A DNA stretch of 64,000 nucleotides from Verrucomicrobiota bacterium. GTDB lineage: Bacteria; Verrucomicrobiota; Verrucomicrobiia; CAIQCK01. Position numbers and translations under genes: made by a program. The notes under the pieces are model-generated. The model saw only the letters and a program-made list of their open reading frames with translations, had not been told where the DNA came from and made no database searches. The stretch is taken from contig JACRJX010000029.1 of NCBI GenBank assembly GCA_016235595.1, positions 248,001-312,000 on the forward strand, read 5' to 3'. Shown piece by piece: positions 11,384 through 20,979 of the stretch (the first letter of the stretch is position 1; every line of letters starts with the position of its first letter).

Positions 11384-11908
11384 ATGAGCACGAACGATTG
11401 GCAGGCAGAGTTCCGGAAGGTGTATGACCGCGGCGTCGTGGCTTGGAACGACGGGCGACGCGCGCCGCAAACGATGTTCGACGACAAGGACGCAGCGTTT
11501 CTGGCGACCATAGGCTGCACGGCCCAGGAACTATTCGATTTCGTGGACGATTTTCACCGCTACGGCGAGCCGGATTTTGAAACAACGCTGGCGGTGGCGG
11601 CCATCCGCCGCGACTATTTCCTGAACGTCATGCGCGGCCGGCGGACGGGGCGTTCCGTTTCGACGGACGATTTGCCGGCGAAGACCGCCGAGGTGGATGG
11701 TATCGCGTGGCTACCGCGCATCATCGCGAAGGCGCGGCTGAAGCTGCGTGGCGAGATGCCGGCGGATTTGATGTATGGTTGCGGCGGCGACCGGCCATTT
11801 CTGCGGAAGATGAATCTGGACCTGCCTCGTTTCCTGAAGCTGGTCTGGGAATGCGGTGACGACAACCGCCGGATCGTCGAAGCGGTAAAGAAGTCGGCGG
11901 GGCTTTAG
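11384..11908 (+). CDS. DUF5069 domain protein
   Basis: RDYFLNVMRGRRTGR...LPRIIAKARLKLRGEMPADLMYGCGGDRPFL pattern of DUF5069. Confidence 0.7.
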   Translation: MSTNDWQAEFRKVYDRGVVAWNDGRRAPQTMFDDKDAAFLATIGCTAQELFDFVDDFHRYGEPDFETTLAVAAIRRDYFLNVMRGRRTGRSVSTDDLPAKTAEVDGIAWLPRIIAKARLKLRGEMPADLMYGCGGDRPFLRKMNLDLPRFLKLVWECGDDNRRIVEAVKKSAGL

Positions 11909-11909
11909 G

Positions 11910-13370
11910 TTACTTCGGGGAGGCGATCCGTTCCATGCCGCTGAAGGCGTAGAGCGTGGCCGAGTTCAGTTCGAACTTCAGCCGCACGGCTTTTCCCTTA
12001 AGCGCAGCCAACGACTTGCCGTTCTTCCAGCGCACGATGCCATCGGTCACGTCGGTGACGATGGGTTCGCAGTCGGCGAGCGCATGACCGGACTCGCCGA
12101 CGATTTCCACCCGCATTGAGCCGCTGCGAACGTCGGCGCTCACGCGCAGTTCATCGCCGGTGCAACGCATCGGTGGCGTGAGGATGGTCGCAGGCCGGCC
12201 CGGTTCCTGCGGTTCGTAGCCGGCGAAACCATCCACGCGCAGCCGCGCGAGGCAGGGCAGACAGTGGCGCTTCCAGCCTCGATGCTTTTCGCGGCTGCCT
12301 CCGTAGTAAATCCAGAGCCGGCCGTCCTTGATGACGGGCGGGCCGGCTTGCGCGTAGATGCAGCCGCCGTCGTAGCTTTCCTTCGCGCCGCGGGGAATGA
12401 ACGGAGTGCCAGGCGCGACGCGCTGCCACGTCACGGAATCGGGACTCCACACCAACTCGCAGTCCACGGTTTGGTCGGAAGCGACGTTATACATCATCAC
12501 GAAACCGAGATAACCGTTCGCATAAGGGAATGCCGGCATGCAGTAGGCCTGGCGGTTCTTGCCCTCGGCGGGTGTCGAGCGCAACACCAGCGCAGGTTGG
12601 GTCCACTTCAGGAAATCCGTGCTCTCGGCGCGCGAGACGAGCCGCTCGCCGATGTAGAGGCGCGTAATGAGCACATGTCGGCCAAGCCAGTCGTCCCAAA
12701 ACATGTTGCTGTGTGTGTCGCCAGCGGTGCCGAGTCCGTCGGGTTTGACCGGCTCGGACCAATGGACGCCGTCGGGCGAGAAGCGCACGCGCATGTTGTC
12801 GGGAAGCCGCACGCCGATGTCATAGATCATCTTGTAACGCCGCGCCGGGTCGGGATCGTGCGGGTCGCGGCAGACGCCGACGTTGGCGACGTCGCGGGCC
12901 ACGGCGTTGTTTTTCGTGGAGCCGTCGAAACCGTGCAGACCCAATTCCGGTTTTTCCCAAACGATGCCGTCCCTCGATGTCGCATAGCAGAGAAACCAGC
13001 CGACTTTGTTGATCGTGCGCGGCGGCATCATCTTCGCGATGACATTGGAGTCGGCGAGCACGCACTTGTACCAGAGCTGGAAACGGCGCTCGGTTTCGTC
13101 GTAGGCGATATTCGGGTAAAGATTGTTGAGCGCGTTCTCCCAGGGCTTGTCCACGTGAAAGAGGGGGTTGTGCTCATCCTTCGCCACGCGGCCCACGACG
13201 AGCCGCGCGTTGTTGGTCTCGGCGACCACGCGGCTGTCGAGCAGCAGGTGCTTGAGGCGGTTGCGAAGTTGAACGCCGGTGATGACGTTATCCTGCTGGC
13301 CGCTGACGGGAAGGACAACTCCGGCGATGAGGATCGCGAACGCGATTCGGAGCACTGACGGGCGTCCCAT
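11910..13370 (-). CDS. Secreted glycosyl hydrolase-like (GH32/43-type beta-propeller) protein
   Basis: 486-aa ORF; signal peptide; propeller-like motifs (RFQLWYKCV, DGRLWIYYGGS). Confidence 0.6.
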   Translation of the reverse strand: MGRPSVLRIAFAILIAGVVLPVSGQQDNVITGVQLRNRLKHLLLDSRVVAETNNARLVVGRVAKDEHNPLFHVDKPWENALNNLYPNIAYDETERRFQLWYKCVLADSNVIAKMMPPRTINKVGWFLCYATSRDGIVWEKPELGLHGFDGSTKNNAVARDVANVGVCRDPHDPDPARRYKMIYDIGVRLPDNMRVRFSPDGVHWSEPVKPDGLGTAGDTHSNMFWDDWLGRHVLITRLYIGERLVSRAESTDFLKWTQPALVLRSTPAEGKNRQAYCMPAFPYANGYLGFVMMYNVASDQTVDCELVWSPDSVTWQRVAPGTPFIPRGAKESYDGGCIYAQAGPPVIKDGRLWIYYGGSREKHRGWKRHCLPCLARLRVDGFAGYEPQEPGRPATILTPPMRCTGDELRVSADVRSGSMRVEIVGESGHALADCEPIVTDVTDGIVRWKNGKSLAALKGKAVRLKFELNSATLYAFSGMERIASPK

Positions 13371-13391
13371 GGCGTTAGTCCATTTGCCGCC

Positions 13392-14132
13392 TCAATCGAG
13401 CCGGCGAATGCGGAGGTTTCGAAGAACGCCGGTGGTGTCGTAGGAGGCGATGCCAAGCGGCGCGGACTCCTCGATCTCGCCGAAACGCATGCTGATTTTC
13501 TTGCCGGTCGTCGTCACGTCCACCACCTGTTCCTTGTCAATCCAGCATTCGAGTTTTTCCGACGTCACGCGGACCCGGATGGCGTACCAGCGGTCCTTGA
13601 CGAACTCCATGCTCTTGGTTGTCTCGTTCTCCGACGCATCCATGCCGTCAATGGAGGAGATGCCGACCACGCTGCCGCCCCAGCCGCCGAGGATGAGCGT
13701 GCAGTACGACTTGCCCACCGGGAACGTTAGCCCGCAGAAGAAATCGTATCCACCCGCGCGCTTGGCCTCCAATTCCAGTTCGTAGTCCATCCGCGGCACT
13801 GAATTGGTGTCGGCGATGGAGATGCCGGTGAGGTCCCTGCCGGTGCCCAACACGATGGTGCCATCCTTCACCTCCACCTTGCCCTTCCCGATGAAATCCG
13901 TCAGTTTCCAGCCTTTCAAACTCTTGCCATCGAATAGTGACTTCCAACCCTCCTCGTTCGCCGCGTCCGGTTTCGCTGCATCAGCCTTCTTGGGGGCCGC
14001 GCAGGTTTTGCACGAAGGCGCGTTGGTTGACTCGGCTGCGGAGCAGAGCACGATGGAACAGAAACAGACTGCCACGCAAGCGGCGAGCAGTGACAGGAGG
14101 TGATGATGGTTGGGGATGCGAGACGTTTTCAT
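13392..14132 (-). CDS. DUF1080 (3-keto-disaccharide hydrolase-like) secreted protein
   Basis: EEGWKSLFDGKSLKGWKLTDF...VKDGTIVLGTGRDLTGI. Confidence 0.85.
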   Translation of the reverse strand: MKTSRIPNHHHLLSLLAACVAVCFCSIVLCSAAESTNAPSCKTCAAPKKADAAKPDAANEEGWKSLFDGKSLKGWKLTDFIGKGKVEVKDGTIVLGTGRDLTGISIADTNSVPRMDYELELEAKRAGGYDFFCGLTFPVGKSYCTLILGGWGGSVVGISSIDGMDASENETTKSMEFVKDRWYAIRVRVTSEKLECWIDKEQVVDVTTTGKKISMRFGEIEESAPLGIASYDTTGVLRNLRIRRLD

Positions 14133-14250
14133 CTTGGTGAATCTCTGATTTCTAACTGGCAAGGCTAACACATTCCGCCTTGTTGCGCGCGTCTATTTCC
14201 AGCACACCGCCACGGAGTGGTGGGATGCCAAGCTGCCAGCGCTCTTGCTT

Positions 14251-15444
14251 TTACCGCCGATGCTGTTCGATCAGGCGCTTGAATTCCTCAAACAGAAAAC
14301 CGGCATCATGCGGTCCCGGCGACGCCTCCGGATGATACTGGACGCTGAACACCGGATGCTTCTTGTGCCGCATGCCCTCGACAGTCTGGTCATTGAGGTT
14401 GATCTGCGTGACCTCGACCTCGTCGGGGTTGAGCGAGTTGGCGTCCACGGCAAACCCGTGATTCTGCGACGTGATGAGCACCTTGCCGGTGCGGAGTTCC
14501 TTGACCGGTTGGTTGGCGCCGCGATGGCCGAACTTGAGCTTGAACGTGCGTCCGCCGAAAGCATGGCCGAGAATCTGGTGGCCGAGACAGATGCCGAAGA
14601 TCGGCACCTCGCCCAGCAGGTCGCGGACGGCGCGGTGCGCATAGGGCAGCGCCTCCGGGTCGCCGGGGCCGTTGCTCAGGAACACGCCGTCCGGCTTCAA
14701 CGCCATCGCGTCCTTTGCCGTCGCCGTGGCCGGCAGCACGTGGATGTCGAAGCCGCGTTGCCGGAGCCGGCGGAGGATGTTGTACTTGATGCCGTAATCG
14801 AACGCCACGATGCGGCAATCCGGCGCCGGCAGTGCGTCGAACATGCCTTGAAACAATCCAGTGTCGCCTTTCGCGGATCGCGTTTCGTCCAGCGTGGCGC
14901 CGCGCGGGATGTCCCAGTTCGCGCTCCACTGGCCGTAGCCCTCCCAGTGGAACGGCTTCTTGTGTGTGACCTCGACGACGTAGTCCACACCGACGATGCC
15001 CTTCCACTCCTTCGCGCGCTTGATGGCGTCGGCGTCGCTGATCGGCTCGGTGGAGATGAACGCCTTCATCGCACCGCGCGTGCGCAGGTGCTTGGTGAGG
15101 CGGCGCGTGTCCACGCCCTGGATGCCGGGAAGCTTGTGTTTCTTCAGGTATCCGTCGAGCGTGAATTCCGCACGCCAGTTTGACGCGACGGGACTGAGCT
15201 GGCGGATGACGAAGCCCGCAACATGCGGCTGCCAGCTCTCCACGTCGAGCGTGTTGATACCGTAATTGCCGATTTCCGGATAGGTCATCGCCACGATCTG
15301 CCGTTTGTAGGACGGATCGGTGAGGATCTCCTGATAGCCGGTCATTGAGGTATTGAAAACCGCCTCTCCGCAAGCCGACGTGCGGGCGCCAAATCCCTGG
15401 CCCCGGAACACCAGACCATCTTCAAGTGCCAAAACTGCGTCCAT
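14251..15444 (-). CDS. carA: Carbamoyl-phosphate synthase small subunit
   Basis: MDAVLALEDGLVFRGQGFGA...FNTSMTGYQEILTDPSYKRQIVAMTYPEIGNYG; GATase GICLGHQILGHAFGG; PEASPGPHD. Confidence 0.97.
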   Translation of the reverse strand: MDAVLALEDGLVFRGQGFGARTSACGEAVFNTSMTGYQEILTDPSYKRQIVAMTYPEIGNYGINTLDVESWQPHVAGFVIRQLSPVASNWRAEFTLDGYLKKHKLPGIQGVDTRRLTKHLRTRGAMKAFISTEPISDADAIKRAKEWKGIVGVDYVVEVTHKKPFHWEGYGQWSANWDIPRGATLDETRSAKGDTGLFQGMFDALPAPDCRIVAFDYGIKYNILRRLRQRGFDIHVLPATATAKDAMALKPDGVFLSNGPGDPEALPYAHRAVRDLLGEVPIFGICLGHQILGHAFGGRTFKLKFGHRGANQPVKELRTGKVLITSQNHGFAVDANSLNPDEVEVTQINLNDQTVEGMRHKKHPVFSVQYHPEASPGPHDAGFLFEEFKRLIEQHRR

Positions 15445-16020
15445 TTATCCTTTCGATTGCGGCGTCGGCTCCAGACCAACAAACTGCACATCCGCCGCGT
15501 AGCCGTGACCGCGCATCATGGCGGCCAGAAAATCCCTCATGCTGTCACGCGCCTCACGCAACAGCGGACTGGATGCCGCCTGCTGCAGCACGCTTTGCCG
15601 CATGCCGCGCGCGATGGAATCCCGATCCTCTTCCGAGAACCGGTTCCACAACCAATCTTTCTCATATTGATAGGCTTGGTCGAACACATCCACGCCGACG
15701 ATCTCCGGCTGTCCAAGTTCCACGGTCACGCGCCGTTTCTTCTGGTCCACGATGACGCGCAGGTGTTTGGACAGATCGAACCCGGCAAACACACGCGCCT
15801 TGCCCAGAATCGAGACCTGCGCCGTGCTGATCAGGTCCGACCGCTTATGCTTGTAGTTGAACACGATCACCTGCTCGGCCGAGAACGCCTTTGCCACGCG
15901 TTGGATCTCGGCGGCCGCGAAGTCCTGGCTGATTTCCCGGCGCGTCGTCTGGTTCAACCACAACAATGTCGCCAGTGCGCCGACCGCAGCAGCAAAGAGA
16001 TAGCCAATCAACGTCTTCAC
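15445..16020 (-). CDS. DUF4230 domain protein
   Basis: GTG start (VKTLIGYLFAAAVGALATLLW) one nt after the pyrC stop; stop abuts the carA start; single N-terminal TM. Confidence 0.7.
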   Translation of the reverse strand: MKTLIGYLFAAAVGALATLLWLNQTTRREISQDFAAAEIQRVAKAFSAEQVIVFNYKHKRSDLISTAQVSILGKARVFAGFDLSKHLRVIVDQKKRRVTVELGQPEIVGVDVFDQAYQYEKDWLWNRFSEEDRDSIARGMRQSVLQQAASSPLLREARDSMRDFLAAMMRGHGYAADVQFVGLEPTPQSKG

Positions 16021-16021
16021 A

Positions 16022-17290
16022 TTACTTCTTCTGCCGCGCGACGCGGCCACCGACGATGGTCGCCACGGCTTTGCCCTTCAAGGACCAGCCGTGGAACGGT
16101 GTGTTGCGCGATTTGCTCGCCGTCTGGTTCACGTCATAGATCCACTCGTGCGCCGGGTCCATCACCGTGATGTCCGCATCGGCGCCGACCGACAACGTTC
16201 CCTTGTTCAGCCGCAGCAGCCGGGCTGGGCCGGTCGTGAACTTCTCGACGAGCTGCGGCAACGTCAGCAGATTCTTGTGGACCAGTGTCATCAACGACAG
16301 CGCCAGCTCCGTCTCCAGACCGAGGATGCCGAACGGCGCTTTGTCGAACTCCACTTCTTTCTCAAAGGCGCAGTGCGGCGCATGGTCGCTGGCAATGGCT
16401 TCGATCGTGCCGTCGGCGAGACCTTCCAGGATCGCCTCCACGTCGCGCTGCGTCCGCAGCGGCGGGCTCATCTTGAAATTGGTGTCATAGCCCTGGCACT
16501 TCTCGTCGGTCAGTGTGAAGTGATGCGGGCACGCCTCGGCGGAAATCTTCACGCCACGTTTCTTCGCCTCGCGCACGAGGCGCACGCTGCCGGCGCTGGT
16601 CAGGTGCTGGCAGTGAATGTGCCAGTCCACCTGCTCCGCAAGCATGACGTTGCGCGCAACGATGATTTCCTCGCCGATGCTCGGCCAGCCTTTCAGGCCG
16701 AGCAGATGGCTCCAGTATCCTTCGTGCATTACACCATCGCTGACGAGGTTGTTGTCCTGGCAATGGTCCATCAACGGCAGCTCGAACATCTTCGCGTATT
16801 CCAACGCACGCCGCATCAGTTCGTTGTTCTGCACGCAATGGCCGTCATCGGTGATCGCCACCACGCCGGCGCGCTTGAGCGAGCCGATTGATGCCAACTC
16901 AGCGCCTTCAATGTTCTTCGTGATGGCTCCTGCCGGCAGGACGTTCACGCTGCCGACCTCCGCCGCGCGCTGTTTGATGAACGCGATGGTGCCGGTGTTG
17001 TCGGCAGCCGGCGAGGTGTTCGGCATGCAGACGACGCTGGTGAACCCGCCGTAGGCGGCGCAGCGCGTGCCGGTCTCGATGGTTTCCTTGTCGCTGCGGC
17101 CCGGCTCGCGCAGATGCACGTGGATGTCAATGAGGCCCGGCGTTACCACGAGGCCCTTCGCGTCCAGCTCCGGCGCGTCCGGCGCTGGCTCCGCGGCGAT
17201 TTTTCCATCGCGCACGAAGACATCGCGCACCGCGTCCACTTTGTTGGCGGGATCAATCACCCGCCCATTGCGAATCGTCAGATTGTTCAT
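16022..17290 (-). CDS. pyrC: Dihydroorotase
   Basis: [54 protein letters not shown]. Confidence 0.97.
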   Translation of the reverse strand: MNNLTIRNGRVIDPANKVDAVRDVFVRDGKIAAEPAPDAPELDAKGLVVTPGLIDIHVHLREPGRSDKETIETGTRCAAYGGFTSVVCMPNTSPAADNTGTIAFIKQRAAEVGSVNVLPAGAITKNIEGAELASIGSLKRAGVVAITDDGHCVQNNELMRRALEYAKMFELPLMDHCQDNNLVSDGVMHEGYWSHLLGLKGWPSIGEEIIVARNVMLAEQVDWHIHCQHLTSAGSVRLVREAKKRGVKISAEACPHHFTLTDEKCQGYDTNFKMSPPLRTQRDVEAILEGLADGTIEAIASDHAPHCAFEKEVEFDKAPFGILGLETELALSLMTLVHKNLLTLPQLVEKFTTGPARLLRLNKGTLSVGADADITVMDPAHEWIYDVNQTASKSRNTPFHGWSLKGKAVATIVGGRVARQKK

Positions 17291-18225
17291 GCTGCTTCCT
17301 CCGCTGGCTGCGCGCCGGCGCACAGGTAAAGCACCGCCATCCGCACCGAGAGGCCGTGCGAGACCTGCTGCAGGATTACACTGCGTTTGCAGTCGGCCAA
17401 GTCGCTATCAATTTCCACGCCACGGTTGATCGGCCCCGGGTGCATGATCAGCGCGTCGGGCTTGGTGTGGGCGAACCGCTCCTTCGTCAGGCCGAAGATG
17501 GAGGCGTATTCGCCGATGCTGGGGAACATGGTCTGCCGCTGCCGCTCGTGCTGGATACGGAGCAAGTTGATCACGTCGGCGTCGGCGATGGCTTCCTCGA
17601 CGTTGTAGCAGACGCGGCAACCGAGCTGTTCGAACACGCGCGGCACCAGTGTGCTCGGGCCTGCGAGCGTGACGCGCGCGCCGAGCTTGGTCAGCAAGTG
17701 GATGTTGGAGCGCGCAACGCGGCTGTAAAGGATGTCGCCAAGGATGGTGACGTTTAGGCCGGCGATGCGCCCCTTTTTCTGCCGGATCGTGAACGCGTCG
17801 AGCAGCGCCTGCGTCGGATGCTCGTGCGCGCCGTCGCCGGCGTTGATCACCGAGACGTCGAGGCGGTCGGCGAGGAACTTCGCCGCGCCCGCCGACGAGT
17901 GGCGGATGACGATGATGTCGGCGTGCAGCGCCTGGAGGTTCAACGCCGTGTCCTTGAGCGTCTCACCCTTGGTGATGCTGGAGGCGGTGGCGGTGATGTT
18001 GACGATGTCCGCCGAAAGCCGGTGCGCCGCCAGCTCGAAGCTCGTGCGCGTGCGCGTGCTCGGCTCGATGAACAGGTTGACCAGCGTCTTGCCGCGCAGC
18101 GCGGGCACCTTCTTTACGTCGCGATGGCCGACTTCCTCGAACGTCAGCGCCGTGTCAAGGATGTGAACGATCTCCTCTGGCTGGAGATCCTGGATGGTGA
18201 TGAGATCTTTGCGGTTCCAGTTCAT
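17287..18225 (-). CDS. pyrB: Aspartate carbamoyltransferase catalytic subunit
   Basis: [37 protein letters not shown]; true start MNWNRKDL at 18225 (the 419-aa track ORF is over-extended). Confidence 0.97.
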   Translation of the reverse strand: MNWNRKDLITIQDLQPEEIVHILDTALTFEEVGHRDVKKVPALRGKTLVNLFIEPSTRTRTSFELAAHRLSADIVNITATASSITKGETLKDTALNLQALHADIIVIRHSSAGAAKFLADRLDVSVINAGDGAHEHPTQALLDAFTIRQKKGRIAGLNVTILGDILYSRVARSNIHLLTKLGARVTLAGPSTLVPRVFEQLGCRVCYNVEEAIADADVINLLRIQHERQRQTMFPSIGEYASIFGLTKERFAHTKPDALIMHPGPINRGVEIDSDLADCKRSVILQQVSHGLSVRMAVLYLCAGAQPAEEAA

Positions 18226-18731
18226 TCGACAATCACCTCGTCCGCGAGAACGCGGACCTTTTGTTCTTTCGATGTCGGGATGTTCTTGCCGACATAATCG
18301 GCCCGGATCGGCAGCTCGCGATGTCCGCGGTCCACCAGCACGGCAAGCTGGATGCGTGCCGGCCGGCCGAAATCGGTAATCTCGCTCATGGCCGCGCGTG
18401 TGGAGCGGCCGGTGTAAAGCACGTCGTCCACGAAGATGATGTGCTTGCCGGTGACGTCGAACTGGATGTTCGTCTGGCGCGCGACGGGCGGTTTCTTGCG
18501 CAGCGAGAGGTCGTCGCGATGCATCGTGATGTCGAGCATGCCGCACGGCACCGATTTGCCAACGATCTCATGGAGCTTGGCGGCGAGCCTCTGCGCCAGC
18601 CGCACGCCCCCGCCCTGGATTCCAACCAGCGCGACCTTCCCAATGTCTTCCGAACGCTCAACAATCTCGTGCGCCATGCGCGTCAGCGCCCGGTCCATTG
18701 CCACCGTATCCATTACACAGGTATGTTTCAT
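18222..18731 (-). CDS. pyrR: PyrR bifunctional regulator/uracil phosphoribosyltransferase
   Basis: [15 protein letters not shown]...[17 protein letters not shown]...[28 protein letters not shown]. Confidence 0.97.
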   Translation of the reverse strand: MKHTCVMDTVAMDRALTRMAHEIVERSEDIGKVALVGIQGGGVRLAQRLAAKLHEIVGKSVPCGMLDITMHRDDLSLRKKPPVARQTNIQFDVTGKHIIFVDDVLYTGRSTRAAMSEITDFGRPARIQLAVLVDRGHRELPIRADYVGKNIPTSKEQKVRVLADEVIVE

Positions 18732-18805
18732 AGGCACAAAAAAACCGTGCTGTCCCGACTCGAGGTCGCGACCGCACGGCGAACATGAACTTCGATCTTC
18801 TTCAT
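18728..18805 (-). CDS. Putative 25-aa leader peptide ([25 protein letters not shown])
   Basis: ATG 8 nt after GGGAAGG; reads through the terminator hairpin; TGA overlaps the pyrR ATG as ATGA. Confidence 0.45.
   Translation of the reverse strand: MKKIEVHVRRAVATSSRDSTVFLCL
18738..18779 (-). terminator. Intrinsic terminator (pyr attenuator)
   Basis: Minus strand: CCGTGC-G-GTC-G-CGAC-CTCGA-GTCG-G-GAC-A-GCACGG-TTTTTTT; 13 bp with two 1x1 mismatches plus a 7-T tract. Confidence 0.85.
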
Positions 18806-18810
18806 AGTGC

Positions 18811-18843
18811 CTTCCCGGTCTCACTGGACCGGACTTAAAGGTG
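18811..18843 (-). promoter_or_regulatory. PyrR-binding RNA hairpin
   Basis: Minus strand CACCTTTAAGTCCGGTCCAGTGAGACCGGGAAGG: CCTTT/GAAGG lower stem, AAGT bulge, CCGGTC/GACCGG upper stem, CAGTGA loop, matching the known PyrR site pattern UCCNGNGAG. Confidence 0.88.
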
Positions 18844-18858
18844 TCTCAAACCGCGCAG

Positions 18859-18888
18859 AACATAGCGGACACGTCCGAAGTCGCGCAA
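18859..18888 (-). promoter_or_regulatory. Predicted sigma70-like promoter of the pyr operon
   Basis: Minus strand TTGCGC-N18-TATGTT immediately upstream of the PyrR site. Confidence 0.5.
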
Positions 18889-19020
18889 GGCAAATTTCGA
18901 AAAGCCTTGGGAAAGAGCCGAAATGAACCAATTTTCACCCGCTTTCAGTTCACCATTTGAATGCGGGAAGGTTTTGCTTTAACATAGCCGCGTATCGCAA
19001 CAGACGAACCAGTCACCATC

Positions 19021-20979
19021 ATGAATCGACGACAATTCATTGCCATGACCGGACTTGGCACCGGCTACTCGCTCGTGGTCCGCGCCGATGGGTTTTCCAG
19101 CGCCGCGCCGCCGTCGCGCGAGCAGCTCAGCACCGCTTTCGACCGCGTCGCGCCGCCGCGGCCGGGTGCGGATCGGCTCGCGGGCGAGCCCCACATGACG
19201 TTGGTGGACCTGGCGTGTGATGTGTTCGTGGCGGGCGGCGGCATGTCGGGTGTGTGCGCGGCGGTTGCCGCGGCGCGCAACGGCGCGACCGTCGTGCTGG
19301 CGCAGGACCGTTCACGGCTCGGCGGCAACGCCAGCAGCGAGGTGAAGATGCACATCGTCGGCGCCAACTGTCATAAGGGGCGGTCCGGCTGGCGCGAGGG
19401 CGGGTTGATCGAGGAGTTCCGGCTCGACGATGCGGTGAACAATCCGCAGCGATCGTGGGAGTTGTGGGACCTGCTGCTCTACGACAAGGTCAAGAGCGAG
19501 CCGAACATCACGCTCTTGCTCGACAGCGTGCTGTTCGCGGCGGAGACGAAGGACGGCGCGATCCAGCAGGTCATGGTGCGCTGCGACAAGACCGAGCATC
19601 TCTACCGCATCAAGGCCAGGGTTTACCTTGATTGCACCGGCGACAGCCGGCTCGCGCTGGAGAGCGGCGCGGCGTTTCGTTGGGGCCGCGAGCAGCGCGG
19701 TGAGTTCAACGAATCGCTCGGCCTTGCGCAGCCAGACCGCCAGACGCTCGGCAGCAGCATCCTGTTCACGTCGAGTGACTATGGCCGGCCGATGCCGTTC
19801 ACGCCGCCGAAGTGGGTGCGCAAGGTGACGAAGGAGCAGCTTCAGTTTCGCTCCGTGAAAGCGTGGGAATACGGCTACTGGTGGATCGAGTGGGGCGGCC
19901 AGCTCAACACGATCCGCGACAACGAGCGCATCCGGTTCGAGTTGCTCTCGGTCGTGCTGGGTGTGTGGGACTACATCAAGAACTCCGGCAATCACCCGGC
20001 GAGCGCAACGTGGGCGTTGGACTGGGTGGGCATGGTGCCCGGCAAACGCGAGAGCCGGCGCATCCTCGGCGACCACATCCTGACGCAGGGCGACTTGGAG
20101 GGGAAGAACGGCGATTTTGCCGATGCCGTCGCCATCGGCGGTTGGCCGATGGACGATCATCCGCCGAGTGGCATCGACATGCAGGATGCCCACCCATGCG
20201 TCCAGATCAAGACGGCGGAAGTTTACAACATCCCGCTGCGTGCGCTCTACAGCAAGACCGTCGGCAACCTGATGATGGCAGGCCGCAACATCAGCGCTTC
20301 GCATACGGCATTCACCTCGACGCGTGTGATGGCCACCTGCTCCGTCATGGGCCAGGCCGCCGGCACCGCCGCCGCGTTTTGCGCGCGTCACAGCCTCATG
20401 CCCCGCCAGCTTGCGCAGGACAAGGCGCGAGTCGGCGAGTTGCAGCAGGCTCTCCTGCGCGACGACCAAACGATCAAGAACGTCCGCAACAGCGACTCGC
20501 AGGACCTCGCGCGCACGGCGAAGATCACAGCATCGGCGGAGTACAAAACCTCCAGGGCCGCGAATGTCATCAACGGCTTTGTTCGTGACATGGAGCACGA
20601 GTGGAAGAACCGTTGGGGCGCGCCCATGACGGCAGACGGCGCATGGTTGGAACTGACGTGGGACAAGCCGCAGACGATCCGCCGCATCCAGATCACGTTC
20701 GACAGCGGTTTCCACCGCGAACTGACACTGACCTCGCAGGACGCCGTCAACAAAGGCATCATTCGCGCGCCGCAGCCGGAGACGGTGCGGGATTATGAGA
20801 TCACCGCCGTCGTGCCGGGCAACGACAAGCCAGTGTCGCTCGCGAAGGTCACCGGCAACTACCAGCGTTTGAACCGCCACACGTTCCAGCCGGTGGAGAC
20901 AAAATCCATCCGCCTGCACATTACCGCCACAAACGGCGCTGACGTGGCGAGTGTCTATGAGGTGCGGTGCTACGCATGA
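19021..20979 (+). CDS. FAD-dependent oxidoreductase with C-terminal discoidin-like region
   Basis: CDVFVAGGGMSGVCAAVAAARNGATVVLAQDRSRLGGNASSE (Rossmann FAD motif). Confidence 0.88.
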   Translation: MNRRQFIAMTGLGTGYSLVVRADGFSSAAPPSREQLSTAFDRVAPPRPGADRLAGEPHMTLVDLACDVFVAGGGMSGVCAAVAAARNGATVVLAQDRSRLGGNASSEVKMHIVGANCHKGRSGWREGGLIEEFRLDDAVNNPQRSWELWDLLLYDKVKSEPNITLLLDSVLFAAETKDGAIQQVMVRCDKTEHLYRIKARVYLDCTGDSRLALESGAAFRWGREQRGEFNESLGLAQPDRQTLGSSILFTSSDYGRPMPFTPPKWVRKVTKEQLQFRSVKAWEYGYWWIEWGGQLNTIRDNERIRFELLSVVLGVWDYIKNSGNHPASATWALDWVGMVPGKRESRRILGDHILTQGDLEGKNGDFADAVAIGGWPMDDHPPSGIDMQDAHPCVQIKTAEVYNIPLRALYSKTVGNLMMAGRNISASHTAFTSTRVMATCSVMGQAAGTAAAFCARHSLMPRQLAQDKARVGELQQALLRDDQTIKNVRNSDSQDLARTAKITASAEYKTSRAANVINGFVRDMEHEWKNRWGAPMTADGAWLELTWDKPQTIRRIQITFDSGFHRELTLTSQDAVNKGIIRAPQPETVRDYEITAVVPGNDKPVSLAKVTGNYQRLNRHTFQPVETKSIRLHITATNGADVASVYEVRCYA

